A DNA stretch of 40,710 nucleotides from NCBI GenBank assembly GCA_022072125.1, contig JAJVIH010000010.1, forward strand, positions 1 to 40,710, written 5' to 3'. The position numbers and the translations under genes were made by a program. A model generated the notes under the pieces. It made no database searches, had not been told where the DNA came from, and worked only from the letters and a program-made list of their open reading frames with translations. This document shows, piece after piece, positions 32,478 to 40,641 of the stretch (its first letter is position 1; each line of letters opens with the position of its first letter). Source of the stretch: Myxococcota bacterium (GTDB taxonomy: Bacteria; Myxococcota; JAJVIH01).

Positions 32478-35234
32478 ATGATGATCACCGGATATTCCCG
32501 CCGTCTCTCCAGCCTGCCGGCCATCGCCGTGCTGTCTTTCGCTCTCGCCGCATGCAGCAGTGACAAACCTGGCGACAAACCCACCCCCGGAAATGGCCTG
32601 GACGCCGCCGCGGAACCCGATGCGGCGTCCGGCGGAGACGGCGCCCTTCCCGATGGGCAGACCGTTCCTGATGGACAGACCGATCCCGATGCGGCGGACG
32701 CGGGCGGCTCCCCGGGCCTCACCGGCGAGTTGGAGTTCAACGGCGCGAAGGCGGTGCTGCGCGCGGCGGACTGCTCCTTCAAAATCACGGATTCTTCCGG
32801 CAAGGCGCTGGCGGAAACCCAGTCGGGACGTCCGGGATTTGAAAACAACGGCTTCAACTACGGGCGCGCCCGCAACTTCTCCCCCACGGTCTATTATGAT
32901 CCCTCCATGTCCAAATCGTATTTCAAATACGACGAACTGGAATTTTTCGCGGGACTGTCCGCCGGTGAGGTGCGCCCCGTGGAAGGCGGGGTTGCGATGT
33001 CCTGCATCACCAAAAACGCGAAGGGAGAGGACGGCGCGCCCATTGATGTCGTCCTGACGCGGGACGCCCATGGCTTCGTGGTCAAGGCTGTGATTCCAGA
33101 GGTGCGCGGAATCATCTTCAATTCGCTGGCCCTGAAGGCGCGGCCCGGCGAGGGTTTCCACGGCTCCGGCGAAAACTTCGACAAGCTGGACAACCGCGGG
33201 ATCATCCGCGAAATGCAGATCGGCCTGGAAGGGCAGAGCGAATCATCCACCAACGAGGTGCATGTGCCGGTCCCCTTCTGGGTGTCGACGGAAGGGTATG
33301 GGGTTTTCACCAACAACCGCTCGGTGGGCGGGATTGATTACGCCGCCCGCGACGCGGAAACGGTCCGCACGACCTTCTGGTCGCAACAGCTGGTCCACCA
33401 CATCATGCCGGGAAACGACCCGATGGAACTGGTGGAACGCTACGCCTCCATCGCCGGCAAACCCGCCAGGGTTCCGTTCTGGGCGCTGGCGCCCCAGTGG
33501 TGGCGGAATGAAAACAAGAATGACCTGGAACTGCTCGACGACGTGAAGCGCGCCCGCGATCTCGACATCCCCAGCACGGTGGTGTGGATAGATCGTCCGT
33601 GGTCGAGCTACTACCACAATTTCCTGTTCAACAAATCGCAGTTCCCCGATCCGGAAGGCATGTTCAAGAAGCTGGCGGCGCAGGGCCACCGTGTGCTGCT
33701 GCATCACAGCCCGCAGATGAATCCGCCGGGCCAGAGCGACCTCGGCAGGGATGAAGTGGACGAGGGCCTGTACAAGGAATTCAGGGACAACGGCTGGCTG
33801 GTGCTCACCGGCTCGAACGATCCCTTCAGCTTTCCGTGGGGCGGCGGCCAGGGCGCCTTCATTGATTACACCAATCCGGCGGCGGTGGCCCGGGTGCAGG
33901 AACTGCTCAAGCGGGTGACGGCGCTGGGCGCCATCGGAACCAAGATGGACTGGGACGAATATATCCAGCCCAACGCCGTCTCGGTGCGCATCAACCTGAA
34001 ATTCCACAACAAGGAAAGCATCCTGACCATGAAGGGCTGGTATTCGGCCCTGTACCACAAAACCATGATCGAGGGCTTCGACAAGGGCCTGGGCGAACCC
34101 ACCTTCCACATCAACCGCAGCGGGATCACCGGCGACCAGGTGTGGAATACCTGCATCTGGCCAGGCGATCTGGACAACGATTTTTCCCCCCACACGCGAG
34201 GACCGTCCGGTTTCCAGAAACAGTGGAACGTCGGCGGCATGCCCAGCGCCATCACCGCCAACATCACCACCGGCATGGCGGGGTATCCCTGCTTCGGCTC
34301 GGATGTGGGCGGCTACCGCGGCGGAACCCCGAAAGAGGAAGTGCTCAACCGCTGGATGGCCTTTGGAACCTTCAATGGCGTGATGCAGATCGGCGGCGGC
34401 GGCGGCTCGCATATGCCGTGGACGGCCGACTCGAAATACAGCCCCGCCGCGGTGGATATCGCGAAGAAATACATGCGCCTGCGCGTGGACCTGTTCCCCT
34501 ATATCCACCAGCAAATGATGAACGCCAGCAAAACCGGACGTCCCTTCGTGCGCTCGCTGTGGTTCCAGTTTCCAGCGGACCCGGAGACCCGCAAGCATGA
34601 ATGGGATTTCATGTTCGGCCCGGATATCCTCGCCGCGCCCGTCGCCGTGGAAGGCGCGTCCGCCCGCGAGGTCTATCTCCCCGCCGGCGAGTGGGCGGAC
34701 TGGTGGACGGGCGAGGTCCTGCAGGGCGGAAAAACGGTCTCCCGTCCCGCTCCCGTGGACGTCATTCCGGTGTTCGTGCGCGCGGGAGCGATCATTCCAT
34801 TGGCGGATCCCGCGATTGACACCCTGTGGGACGCAACGGAACCCGGCGTGGTGACCTATGAATCGAAAAAGGTCATGCGCGCGCTGGTCTTCCCGCGCGG
34901 GGAAAGCGCGAACCGCGTGTGGAACGGCGTCGAAATCAGCAGCCGCCAGTCCGCCAACCGCGTCGAACTGACCGTGAAGCACGTGGATCGCGAACCTGGC
35001 CTGCCCAAACAAATCAACTTCACGCCAGACACCATCACCTTCCATGTCGTCACCGCCGGAGCCTTCGCCAACCCCGCCGCCGTCAAGGCGTTGCGCCAGC
35101 AGGACGGGGCCGCCGCGGAATTGAAACCCTGCGCCGCCGGCGTGACGGAAAACTGCATCGCCCCCTCCAGCGCGCCAGGGCGGCTGGATGTGGTGTTCAA
35201 GGGCCAGGGAACGCTGGTGCTGGAAGCGAAATGA
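32478..35234 (+). CDS. Glycoside hydrolase family 31 lipoprotein (alpha-glucosidase/xylosidase type)
   Basis: 918 residues. The signal ends LAAC with the lipidated Cys at residue 26, then comes a 50-residue spacer of Asp, Ala, Gly and Pro. An N-terminal beta domain follows (GEGFHGSGENFDKLDNRG is the GH31 N-domain loop). The (beta/alpha)8 catalytic domain runs from about residue 330: WWRNENKND, VVWIDRPWSSYYH, nucleophile Asp491 in KMDWDEY, and acid/base Asp564 in WPGDLDND, then GSDVGGY. C-terminal beta domains follow (GEWADWWTGEVLQGG). It is probably displayed on the cell surface or in the periplasm to release terminal alpha-linked glucose or xylose from polysaccharides. It has no ribosome site; ATG at 32481 is an equivalent start. 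Confidence 0.92.
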   Translation: MMITGYSRRLSSLPAIAVLSFALAACSSDKPGDKPTPGNGLDAAAEPDAASGGDGALPDGQTVPDGQTDPDAADAGGSPGLTGELEFNGAKAVLRAADCSFKITDSSGKALAETQSGRPGFENNGFNYGRARNFSPTVYYDPSMSKSYFKYDELEFFAGLSAGEVRPVEGGVAMSCITKNAKGEDGAPIDVVLTRDAHGFVVKAVIPEVRGIIFNSLALKARPGEGFHGSGENFDKLDNRGIIREMQIGLEGQSESSTNEVHVPVPFWVSTEGYGVFTNNRSVGGIDYAARDAETVRTTFWSQQLVHHIMPGNDPMELVERYASIAGKPARVPFWALAPQWWRNENKNDLELLDDVKRARDLDIPSTVVWIDRPWSSYYHNFLFNKSQFPDPEGMFKKLAAQGHRVLLHHSPQMNPPGQSDLGRDEVDEGLYKEFRDNGWLVLTGSNDPFSFPWGGGQGAFIDYTNPAAVARVQELLKRVTALGAIGTKMDWDEYIQPNAVSVRINLKFHNKESILTMKGWYSALYHKTMIEGFDKGLGEPTFHINRSGITGDQVWNTCIWPGDLDNDFSPHTRGPSGFQKQWNVGGMPSAITANITTGMAGYPCFGSDVGGYRGGTPKEEVLNRWMAFGTFNGVMQIGGGGGSHMPWTADSKYSPAAVDIAKKYMRLRVDLFPYIHQQMMNASKTGRPFVRSLWFQFPADPETRKHEWDFMFGPDILAAPVAVEGASAREVYLPAGEWADWWTGEVLQGGKTVSRPAPVDVIPVFVRAGAIIPLADPAIDTLWDATEPGVVTYESKKVMRALVFPRGESANRVWNGVEISSRQSANRVELTVKHVDREPGLPKQINFTPDTITFHVVTAGAFANPAAVKALRQQDGAAAELKPCAAGVTENCIAPSSAPGRLDVVFKGQGTLVLEAK

Positions 35235-35303
35235 ACACGCCGCCGTGAGCCTGCGCGCGGCGCCGCCGGCCGGCGGGAAGGATTCGAGGTTGGAGGACAC
35301 GCC

Positions 35304-36257
35304 ATGAAAATCCTCTTCGTGATGGACCCCATCGAGACGGTGAATATCCACCACGACAGCAGCTTCGCCTTGATGCTGGAAGCGCGGGAGCGCGGCCATC
35401 AGGTCTATTACACCCGCGCGGAATGGCTGGAGGTCCGCCATGACAAGGCGTCCGGGCGGCTCTATCCCATCGTGGTGAGACCGGAGAAGGACGCCCACTT
35501 CACCCTGGGCCATCTGGAGCACCTCGCGCTGGAAGAGATGGACGTGGTGTTCATGCGCAAGGACCCGCCCTTCGATATCCACTACGTCTTTTATACCTAC
35601 ATCCTCGACGCCGTGGACCCGGCCCGCACGCTGGTGGTCAACAGCCCGGCGGGACTGCGCGCCGCCAACGAGAAGATGTACATCCACCGCTTCCATGACC
35701 TGATTCCGGACACCTGGGTCACGCGGGACACCGTGACCATCAAGCGTTTCCTGGACGGGCACGGCGGCGAGGCCATCCTGAAACCGCTGGACGGCATGGG
35801 CGGGCGCGGAATTTTTTACCTCAACCAGAACGACCGCAACCTCAACGCCATCATCGAGGCGGTGACAAACCACAACAGCCGCCATGTGGCGGTGCAGCAA
35901 TATCTCCCCGCGGTGCGCGAGGGCGACAAACGCATCATCCTGTGCGATGGCGAGCCGCTGGGCGCCATGCTCCGGATTCCCCGCTCCGATGAACACCGGG
36001 CCAACATGGCCGCGGGAGGCAGCTACAAGGGCGTCCCCATGACGGACCGCGATCTGGAAATTTGCGCGGCGCTGGCGCCTCACCTAAAACGCGATGGGCT
36101 GTTTTTCACCGGCATTGACGTGATTGGAACCCATCTGACCGAGGTCAATGTCACGAGTCCCACGGGCATTCATGAAATCAACCGCGAGCACGGACTGAAA
36201 CTGGAACGTATTTTCATCGAACGGCTGGAGCACAAGGTCAAGGCCCTCCAGCGCTGA
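35304..36257 (+). CDS. gshB: Glutathione synthetase
   Basis: 317 residues, the usual length. It joins gamma-glutamylcysteine and glycine with ATP. The N-terminal domain MKILFVMDPIETVNIHHDSS is typical of GshB. ATP-grasp signatures follow: MRKDPPFD, NSPAGLRAANEK, ILKPLDGMGGRGIF, and EVNVTSPTGIHEI near the C terminus with the metal ligands. It has GGAGG 7 bases before ATG. No gshA is in the window. It is 69 bases after the GH31 gene and 12 bases before a DedA-family gene, so it is probably the first of two cotranscribed genes. Confidence 0.96.
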   Translation: MKILFVMDPIETVNIHHDSSFALMLEARERGHQVYYTRAEWLEVRHDKASGRLYPIVVRPEKDAHFTLGHLEHLALEEMDVVFMRKDPPFDIHYVFYTYILDAVDPARTLVVNSPAGLRAANEKMYIHRFHDLIPDTWVTRDTVTIKRFLDGHGGEAILKPLDGMGGRGIFYLNQNDRNLNAIIEAVTNHNSRHVAVQQYLPAVREGDKRIILCDGEPLGAMLRIPRSDEHRANMAAGGSYKGVPMTDRDLEICAALAPHLKRDGLFFTGIDVIGTHLTEVNVTSPTGIHEINREHGLKLERIFIERLEHKVKALQR

Positions 36258-36269
36258 TTTCCGGCGGGC

Positions 36270-36941
36270 ATGGAACAATTTTTTCAGCAGTTCATCGAGC
36301 AATTCCAGCTCATCGGCATCTTCCTGACCCTGCTGGCGTGCGGCTTGGGCCTGCCCATGCCCGAGGACATCGTCCTGTTCTACGGCGGCTACCATGTGTG
36401 GAAGGGCAGCATCACGCTGGTCAACACCATCGTGGTGGCCATGGTGGGCGTGCTGGCGGGCGACTCCATCATCTTTTTCTTTGGCGGCAGGGTGGGCAAA
36501 CGCCTGCGCGCCAGCGGCGGCGGAGAGGGCGTCGCCAGCATCACGCGGCAGCAGGCGGGATTTTTCGGCCGTTTCCTCACGCCGGAGCGGATGAACAAAA
36601 TCTGGAACTGGTTCGGCAAATACGGAAACAAGGTGGTGTTCTTCGGGCGTTTCGCCGCGGGCATGCGCGCGCCGCTGTTTTTCAGCGCCGGATTGTCGGG
36701 CATGAGCTACGCCCGCTTCATTTTTTACGATGGCATGGCGGCGCTGATCTCGGTGCCCGCGCTGATCTATCTTTCGTATTATTTCGGCGAACACATAGAC
36801 CGGGCCAGGGAACTGCTGCTCACCAGCAAAAAATGGGCGGCGGGGGCCATCGCCCTGTTCCTGCTGATTTACGGCCTGCGCTGGTGGTGGAAACGCCGGA
36901 AAGCCAGGCAGGCGGCGGAGAATACGCCTGTTTCCGGCTGA
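36270..36941 (+). CDS. DedA family membrane protein
   Basis: 223 residues with about four to six membrane segments. The DedA (SNARE-associated/VTT) motifs are GLGLPMPEDIVLFYGG, VLAGDSIIFFFGGRVGK and the FxGRFxxGxR stretch FFGRFAAGMRAP. Members of the family move undecaprenyl phosphate or phospholipids between leaflets and help keep the proton motive force. The C terminus is basic (WWWKRRKARQ), as usual for the cytoplasmic end. It starts 12 bases after gshB and is convergent with the peptidase gene. Confidence 0.9.
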   Translation: MEQFFQQFIEQFQLIGIFLTLLACGLGLPMPEDIVLFYGGYHVWKGSITLVNTIVVAMVGVLAGDSIIFFFGGRVGKRLRASGGGEGVASITRQQAGFFGRFLTPERMNKIWNWFGKYGNKVVFFGRFAAGMRAPLFFSAGLSGMSYARFIFYDGMAALISVPALIYLSYYFGEHIDRARELLLTSKKWAAGAIALFLLIYGLRWWWKRRKARQAAENTPVSG

Positions 36942-36999
36942 ATGACGCACGCCGGCCGCGAAAACCGGTTCCAGCGGTTGGGCCGCCGGACAAAGCCCC

Positions 37000-37989
37000 T
37001 CACTTCCGCCAATCATCCGCCTCGGGCAGCCACGGGCGGGATAAATCATCCTCGGGCAGCGCTGCCAGGCGCTTGCGGGCCCGCCGCCGGACGCGGACCA
37101 GCCCCACCGCGATGACGGCGGCGGGAATGATCCACAACACCCCGGATTCCAGAACCACCGGCATCAGCAGTTCAAAGGCCTTTTGCTCCTCCCGCCACCG
37201 CGCGAACAATGTTTCCGCGGGAACGCCAAACGCCGCCGTCATGGAGGCGTCCGCCGGCTCGCCCCGCATCATCCGCTGTATCCAGGCGCGATACGGTTCG
37301 ATGCCATGGCGATCCATCAGCCACCGCGTCATGGAGGCGCTTTGGGCGTAGGCCAGCGCGGCCCTGCCCGCCTGTGGCGGAAATCCCCGCGTGATGCCGC
37401 CGAAGGACAACAGCGAATCCGTCAGCGCGGCGAAGGCCAGCGCCTTCTTGTGTTCAAAGGTCCACTCCCGGGCCTTCCACATGGAATATCCCTCGCTCAC
37501 CCAATGGGGCGGGCGCCTCCCCTGCATGGGATGCAGCAGGGCGATATGCGCCAGTTCGTGAACAAATACCTCGCGCAGGTGAGCGTTCAGATCATCCGCC
37601 TGGTTGTTGTAGCGGATGACCACCACATTCAGGTGCGGAAAGGCCAAGCCCTCGGACCATTCCGGCGCGCCGGGTTCCGGCCACATGGACTTGTATTCGT
37701 CTTCATCGCCGGCCACGCGGACCAGGGTTTTCGGCGGAATGGAAACGCCCAGGTCCTGCTCCATCGCGGAAAGGACGGCGTCCCCCTCCGCGATGATTTC
37801 CTCCAGAAGCGGCTGCATGCGCGGCTGGAACTGGTATTTCAGCTTGCGGGTTTCAACCGTGGTCCAACCGGTCTCCGCCGCCTGGGCCGGCGTCCCAGCC
37901 AACAGGCACGGCACAACCCACATGAGCAACCACGCACGCAGGCCGGCGAGGCGGAGAAGGAAGGATCGATCCGGATGAAAACGGTCCAT
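37000..37989 (-). CDS. Exported peptidase MA-like zinc metallopeptidase with C-terminal membrane anchor
   Basis: 329 residues. A signal peptide covers about residues 1-38 (LLMWVVPCLLAGTPAQA). The gluzincin zinc site is VHELAH at 143-148 (His144, Glu145, His148) with the third ligand Glu166 in WVSEGYSMW, 18 residues after the second His, as in the peptidase MA family. A C-terminal helix (SGVLWIIPAAVIAVGLV) then a basic Arg-rich tail anchors it with the active site in the periplasm. The substrate is unknown. The start at 37989 is chosen because the frame to 38085 runs into the DUF167 gene. It is the last of the divIVA-DUF167-peptidase unit. Confidence 0.85.
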   Translation of the reverse strand: MDRFHPDRSFLLRLAGLRAWLLMWVVPCLLAGTPAQAAETGWTTVETRKLKYQFQPRMQPLLEEIIAEGDAVLSAMEQDLGVSIPPKTLVRVAGDEDEYKSMWPEPGAPEWSEGLAFPHLNVVVIRYNNQADDLNAHLREVFVHELAHIALLHPMQGRRPPHWVSEGYSMWKAREWTFEHKKALAFAALTDSLLSFGGITRGFPPQAGRAALAYAQSASMTRWLMDRHGIEPYRAWIQRMMRGEPADASMTAAFGVPAETLFARWREEQKAFELLMPVVLESGVLWIIPAAVIAVGLVRVRRRARKRLAALPEDDLSRPWLPEADDWRK

Positions 37990-38020
37990 GGCTGGGGCGA
38001 AAATGGGCCCAGCCGCGGAT

Positions 38021-38326
38021 TCATGCTGGAGGTTCAAGCCCAAGGGCGCGCCAGACCACACTGGCTTCCACCCCGCTGACCGCAATCCGCTTGCGCCGGG
38101 ACGACTGCCCGCTCAACAACCTAACCGCCGCTTTGGGTCTGTCCAGCGCCCGCGCAAGAAAATCCACCAGGGCCGCGTTGGCCTGGCCATCGGCGGGCGG
38201 AGCGGCAAGCTGGATTTTCAGCGCATCGCCATGCAATCCCACGCAACGGGTGGCGCGGGCGTTTGGTTGCACCTGAATGTGCAGGATCACTCCGCCGCCG
38301 TCTGGCTGAACGGGAGCGGGATTCAT
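38021..38326 (-). CDS. DUF167 (YggU) family protein
   Basis: 101 residues, the normal size. The family pattern is clear: ILHIQVQPNARATRCVGLHGDALKI without the last residues repeated here, APPADGQANAALVDFLA, and LLSGQSSRRKRIAVSG. The function of this family is not established; the fold is a small alpha/beta protein. It begins 8 bases after the divIVA stop without a ribosome site, so it probably depends on coupling. DUF167 genes often sit in yggT/divIVA clusters, as here. Confidence 0.9.
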   Translation of the reverse strand: MNPAPVQPDGGGVILHIQVQPNARATRCVGLHGDALKIQLAAPPADGQANAALVDFLARALDRPKAAVRLLSGQSSRRKRIAVSGVEASVVWRALGLEPPA

Positions 38327-38334
38327 GGAGATAT

Positions 38335-38907
38335 TCAGGCTTCGCGGGCCGCCAGGGGCGGCTCTTCCTCCTCCCCGCCGGGTTCATCGGGCGGAGCGGA
38401 TGGAGCGGCGTGGCGCGACCGGATGGAAGTCACGATCTCTTCAATGCTGACGGGATCAAACGTGTCGCGCGCGGACGCCAGCATCTTGGAGTGGGAATCC
38501 AGAATCTGCGCCAGCGCGGTTTCAAGCTGGATGCGCTGGCGTTTGAGTTCGTGGATGTCATTGATGATCTGCAGCAGACGTTCGTGGGCGTTGCGGACGA
38601 TCTTCTCCGCCTGGTCCTCGGCGCGCTGCATCAGCGCCTCGGCGTCGCGCTGGGCGTTGCGCTTGATGTCCTCGGTGATGCGCTGGGCCGTCAGCATGGT
38701 TTCACGCAGGGCGGCCTCCCGGTCGCGGAAATCCTGAACGACGCGGTTCTGGCGGTTCAACTCGTCCTTGAGCAGGTTCATTTCCTTGACGACTTCTTCA
38801 AAATCCCTGGAAATGATTTCGAGAAAGGCCTCCACCTCGGCGGGATCAAAGCCGCGCATGACGGTCTTGAACGAATGCTGCTGGATATCAATTGGAGTCA
38901 ATCGCAT
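38335..38907 (-). CDS. divIVA: DivIVA-domain coiled-coil protein
   Basis: 190 residues. The N-terminal DivIVA signature is RLTPIDIQQHSFKTVMRGFD followed by EVEAFLEII; a long coiled coil covers about residues 30-150, and the tail is acidic and Pro-rich. DivIVA proteins bind curved membrane and recruit cell-division or polar-growth proteins. In proteobacterial relatives the role is less clear. The start at 38907 (MRLTPID) is preferred because it matches the family N terminus; 38925 is an alternative. It heads a unit with DUF167 and a peptidase and has a likely promoter at 38956-38984. Confidence 0.9.
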   Translation of the reverse strand: MRLTPIDIQQHSFKTVMRGFDPAEVEAFLEIISRDFEEVVKEMNLLKDELNRQNRVVQDFRDREAALRETMLTAQRITEDIKRNAQRDAEALMQRAEDQAEKIVRNAHERLLQIINDIHELKRQRIQLETALAQILDSHSKMLASARDTFDPVSIEEIVTSIRSRHAAPSAPPDEPGGEEEEPPLAAREA

Positions 38908-38955
38908 TGGACAAATCCCGCTCATCCTGGCCGCAAACAGGCTGAATGATTGAGA

Positions 38956-38984
38956 ACGTTAGCGCCCGCCCCCGGAAACGTCAA
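38956..38984 (-). promoter_or_regulatory. Candidate promoter for the divIVA unit
   Basis: On the minus strand TTGACG, 17 bases, TAACGT. The -35 is five of six to consensus and the -10 three of six. Transcription would begin near 38949, about 42 bases before the ATG at 38907. Confidence 0.45.
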
Positions 38985-39111
38985 GAAAATCAAGGCCATG
39001 ACACCCGCCAGCGCACGGGATTGCAATCCCCACCCTGGCTCATGGATGGTCTTGCCCGCGCCCAGAAAACCCCATTTCCGCACGCTTGGGCGCATTCCCG
39101 TGAAGGGACGA

Positions 39112-39149
39112 TTCATCCCCGCGTTCATCCCCCGCGGATGAACGGTTTT
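39112..39149. repeat. Three TTCATCC units at 12-base spacing; the last pair forms a hairpin before T5
   Basis: TTCATCC at 39112 and 39124 and its reverse complement GGATGAA at 39136 are exactly 12 bases apart. The second and third form a perfect 9-base dyad CGTTCATCC / GGATGAACG with a 5-base loop, followed by GTTTTTG, so on the plus strand it also looks like a weak terminator. It may be a protein-binding array, a terminator, or both. Confidence 0.5.
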
Positions 39150-39162
39150 TGCGGCCGGGGCG

Positions 39163-39192
39163 TGTCACCTTGAATGGTGACAAAAGGTGACA
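39163..39192. repeat. Three TGTCACC/GGTGACA heptamers, operator-like
   Basis: TGTCACC at 39163 and GGTGACA at 39176 form a perfect inverted pair 6 bases apart. A further GGTGACA at 39186 is in direct orientation, 10 bases (one helical turn) from the second. This arrangement is typical for cooperative DNA-binding proteins such as ribbon-helix-helix repressors, and the next gene seems to encode one. Confidence 0.5.
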
Positions 39193-39401
39193 GGGTGCGG
39201 GTTTTGGTCGCGTGCAGGTCCGCGGAAAATCAGCGGAAAGCCGATTTTTCTCCGGATGCCCATGAAAATCACCATAATCAGGGATGAGCATGGGGAGACG
39301 AGCGCCATCACGGTCTCGCTCCATCGTTCAAAAACGAACACGGGGAAAGTGGAAGATCGTGATCCCGCCCCACGAAAGGAGTCCTCTGAAAGGAGAAACG
39401 C

Positions 39402-40541
39402 ATGATTGACAAATTCACGATATCCGTCCCGGGCGCGTTGCTCGCCGCCATCGTGGCGGCGCTCGCGGCGGCGGGCGGACGATTCAACACCTGGCTGCGC
39501 GCTGGGATTTTCTCCGCCGTCCTGTTGACGAAACGTCATGATGACGTTCTGTCAATGGAGCAATTCGATCTCCGCAAGTTCCAATCCCCGACTCTTCACC
39601 ACGTTCTTCCGGAGGCGATCCGCAATCTCCGCTCTGATCACCAAACGGTTGCGGCGCTTCGCATCACCAGCGGCAGGGAAAAAACGCGGGACCGCGCGGA
39701 GACTGGCGTTCACGGCGATGCGGAAAATCCGCGGCGGAAAAAAACGGAGCGTTTCTGCGGTTACGATCGCCGCGATCTGGTGACGGTATGGGAGGATGGC
39801 CATCCGCATACGCACGCGCTGCGTCCGCCGTCGCCGCTGCCGGGCGAGGATATGCTGCCGATGCGCGTCATTCGCGAGTGGCCGCTGCTGCCGGAGTGGC
39901 TGGTCGAACACGATCCGTATCAGGAGTTGCTCAGCGAGGATGAGCGCGTCTTCTCGCATTTCCGCAAGCCGCTCTATCGCGCGCTCGCGGTGGGCAAATG
40001 CGCGTGGTCCGATCTGTTTCTCGCCAACGACGATTCGTACGAGCGCGACGACACGCGCGCCTCGCTCTTCGGGCGGAGCGCGTTCGTGGATCATCCGATT
40101 CTCGGCATGCGCTGGGGGCTGATCCGGCGCGCGGTGGCCATTTACAAGCATTTCCGCGAGATGCCGGAGGGGCCGCGCGAGCAGTTGGGGCTGCTGCAGC
40201 ACCTGTATATCTCGCGGATGGACCGCCACAACGACCGCGTGAAAATGGTCTGCTACGCGGCCGAGAAAAAACTGACCACGCGCGAGGTGAAGATGATGAC
40301 CGACGCCATCGCGCACGCGCGCCAGAAAAAAATTCCGCTGGCGGCGGTGTTTCCGGAGTTCGTGATGCGGCGCGCGGCGTGGGCGCCGGATGTGCAAAAA
40401 GCGAAGGCGCGCAAATCGCGGGAGACGCGGCCCGCGATTCCGTGGCGGAGCATCGCGGAGGAAATCGGATTGGGCCCGCAGTTGCGCGCGCTGGAGTTCA
40501 TGATCGGGCCGCGCGCGGGATATACGCCGGCGATGGCCTGA
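39402..40541 (+). CDS. Unknown protein with ribbon-helix-helix-like N terminus
   Basis: 379 residues. AAAGGAG lies 6 bases before the ATG, one of the best ribosome sites in the window. Residues 5-36 (FTISVPGALLAAIV, then GRFNTWLRAGI) follow the ribbon-helix-helix pattern of a strand, helix A, a GR turn and helix B; a membrane helix is the alternative reading. The middle (about 85-125) is basic and hydrophilic. The C-terminal ~220 residues are mostly helical with no family I know (HFRKPLYRALAVGKCAWSDL, FVDHPILGMRWGLIRRAV, IAEEIGLGPQLRALEF). Codon choice leans to GCG, CTC and CCG more than in neighbouring genes, and the part around 39560-39660 is less GC-rich at third positions, which hints at transfer. 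It has no apparent link to the divIVA side. Confidence 0.6.
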   Translation: MIDKFTISVPGALLAAIVAALAAAGGRFNTWLRAGIFSAVLLTKRHDDVLSMEQFDLRKFQSPTLHHVLPEAIRNLRSDHQTVAALRITSGREKTRDRAETGVHGDAENPRRKKTERFCGYDRRDLVTVWEDGHPHTHALRPPSPLPGEDMLPMRVIREWPLLPEWLVEHDPYQELLSEDERVFSHFRKPLYRALAVGKCAWSDLFLANDDSYERDDTRASLFGRSAFVDHPILGMRWGLIRRAVAIYKHFREMPEGPREQLGLLQHLYISRMDRHNDRVKMVCYAAEKKLTTREVKMMTDAIAHARQKKIPLAAVFPEFVMRRAAWAPDVQKAKARKSRETRPAIPWRSIAEEIGLGPQLRALEFMIGPRAGYTPAMA

Positions 40542-40641
40542 GCGCCGCATCCGCGCGGCGCGTGCAAGGATCGCCCTGGAGGATTTTATCTGCGCCGCTC
40601 TCACGCCGCGGGATGCGCTTCGCGATATTCGTGGAGGAAAA

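Larger units (their letters stand above)
38985..39401. other. 417-base control region between the divIVA promoter and the accessory gene
   Basis: It contains two spaced repeat clusters (39112-39142 and 39163-39192). After them come short overlapping open frames on the plus strand: one from ATG at 39256 or 39262 to 39405 that overlaps the next start as ATGA, and one from 39284 to 39409. I cannot show that either is translated. An AAAGGAG lies 6 bases before the ATG at 39402. No plus-strand promoter stands out. Confidence 0.5.

Noticed and set aside
33243-36083. 946-codon open frame on the minus strand
   Set aside because: It is antisense to the GH31 and gshB genes, both of which have clear catalytic motifs on the plus strand.
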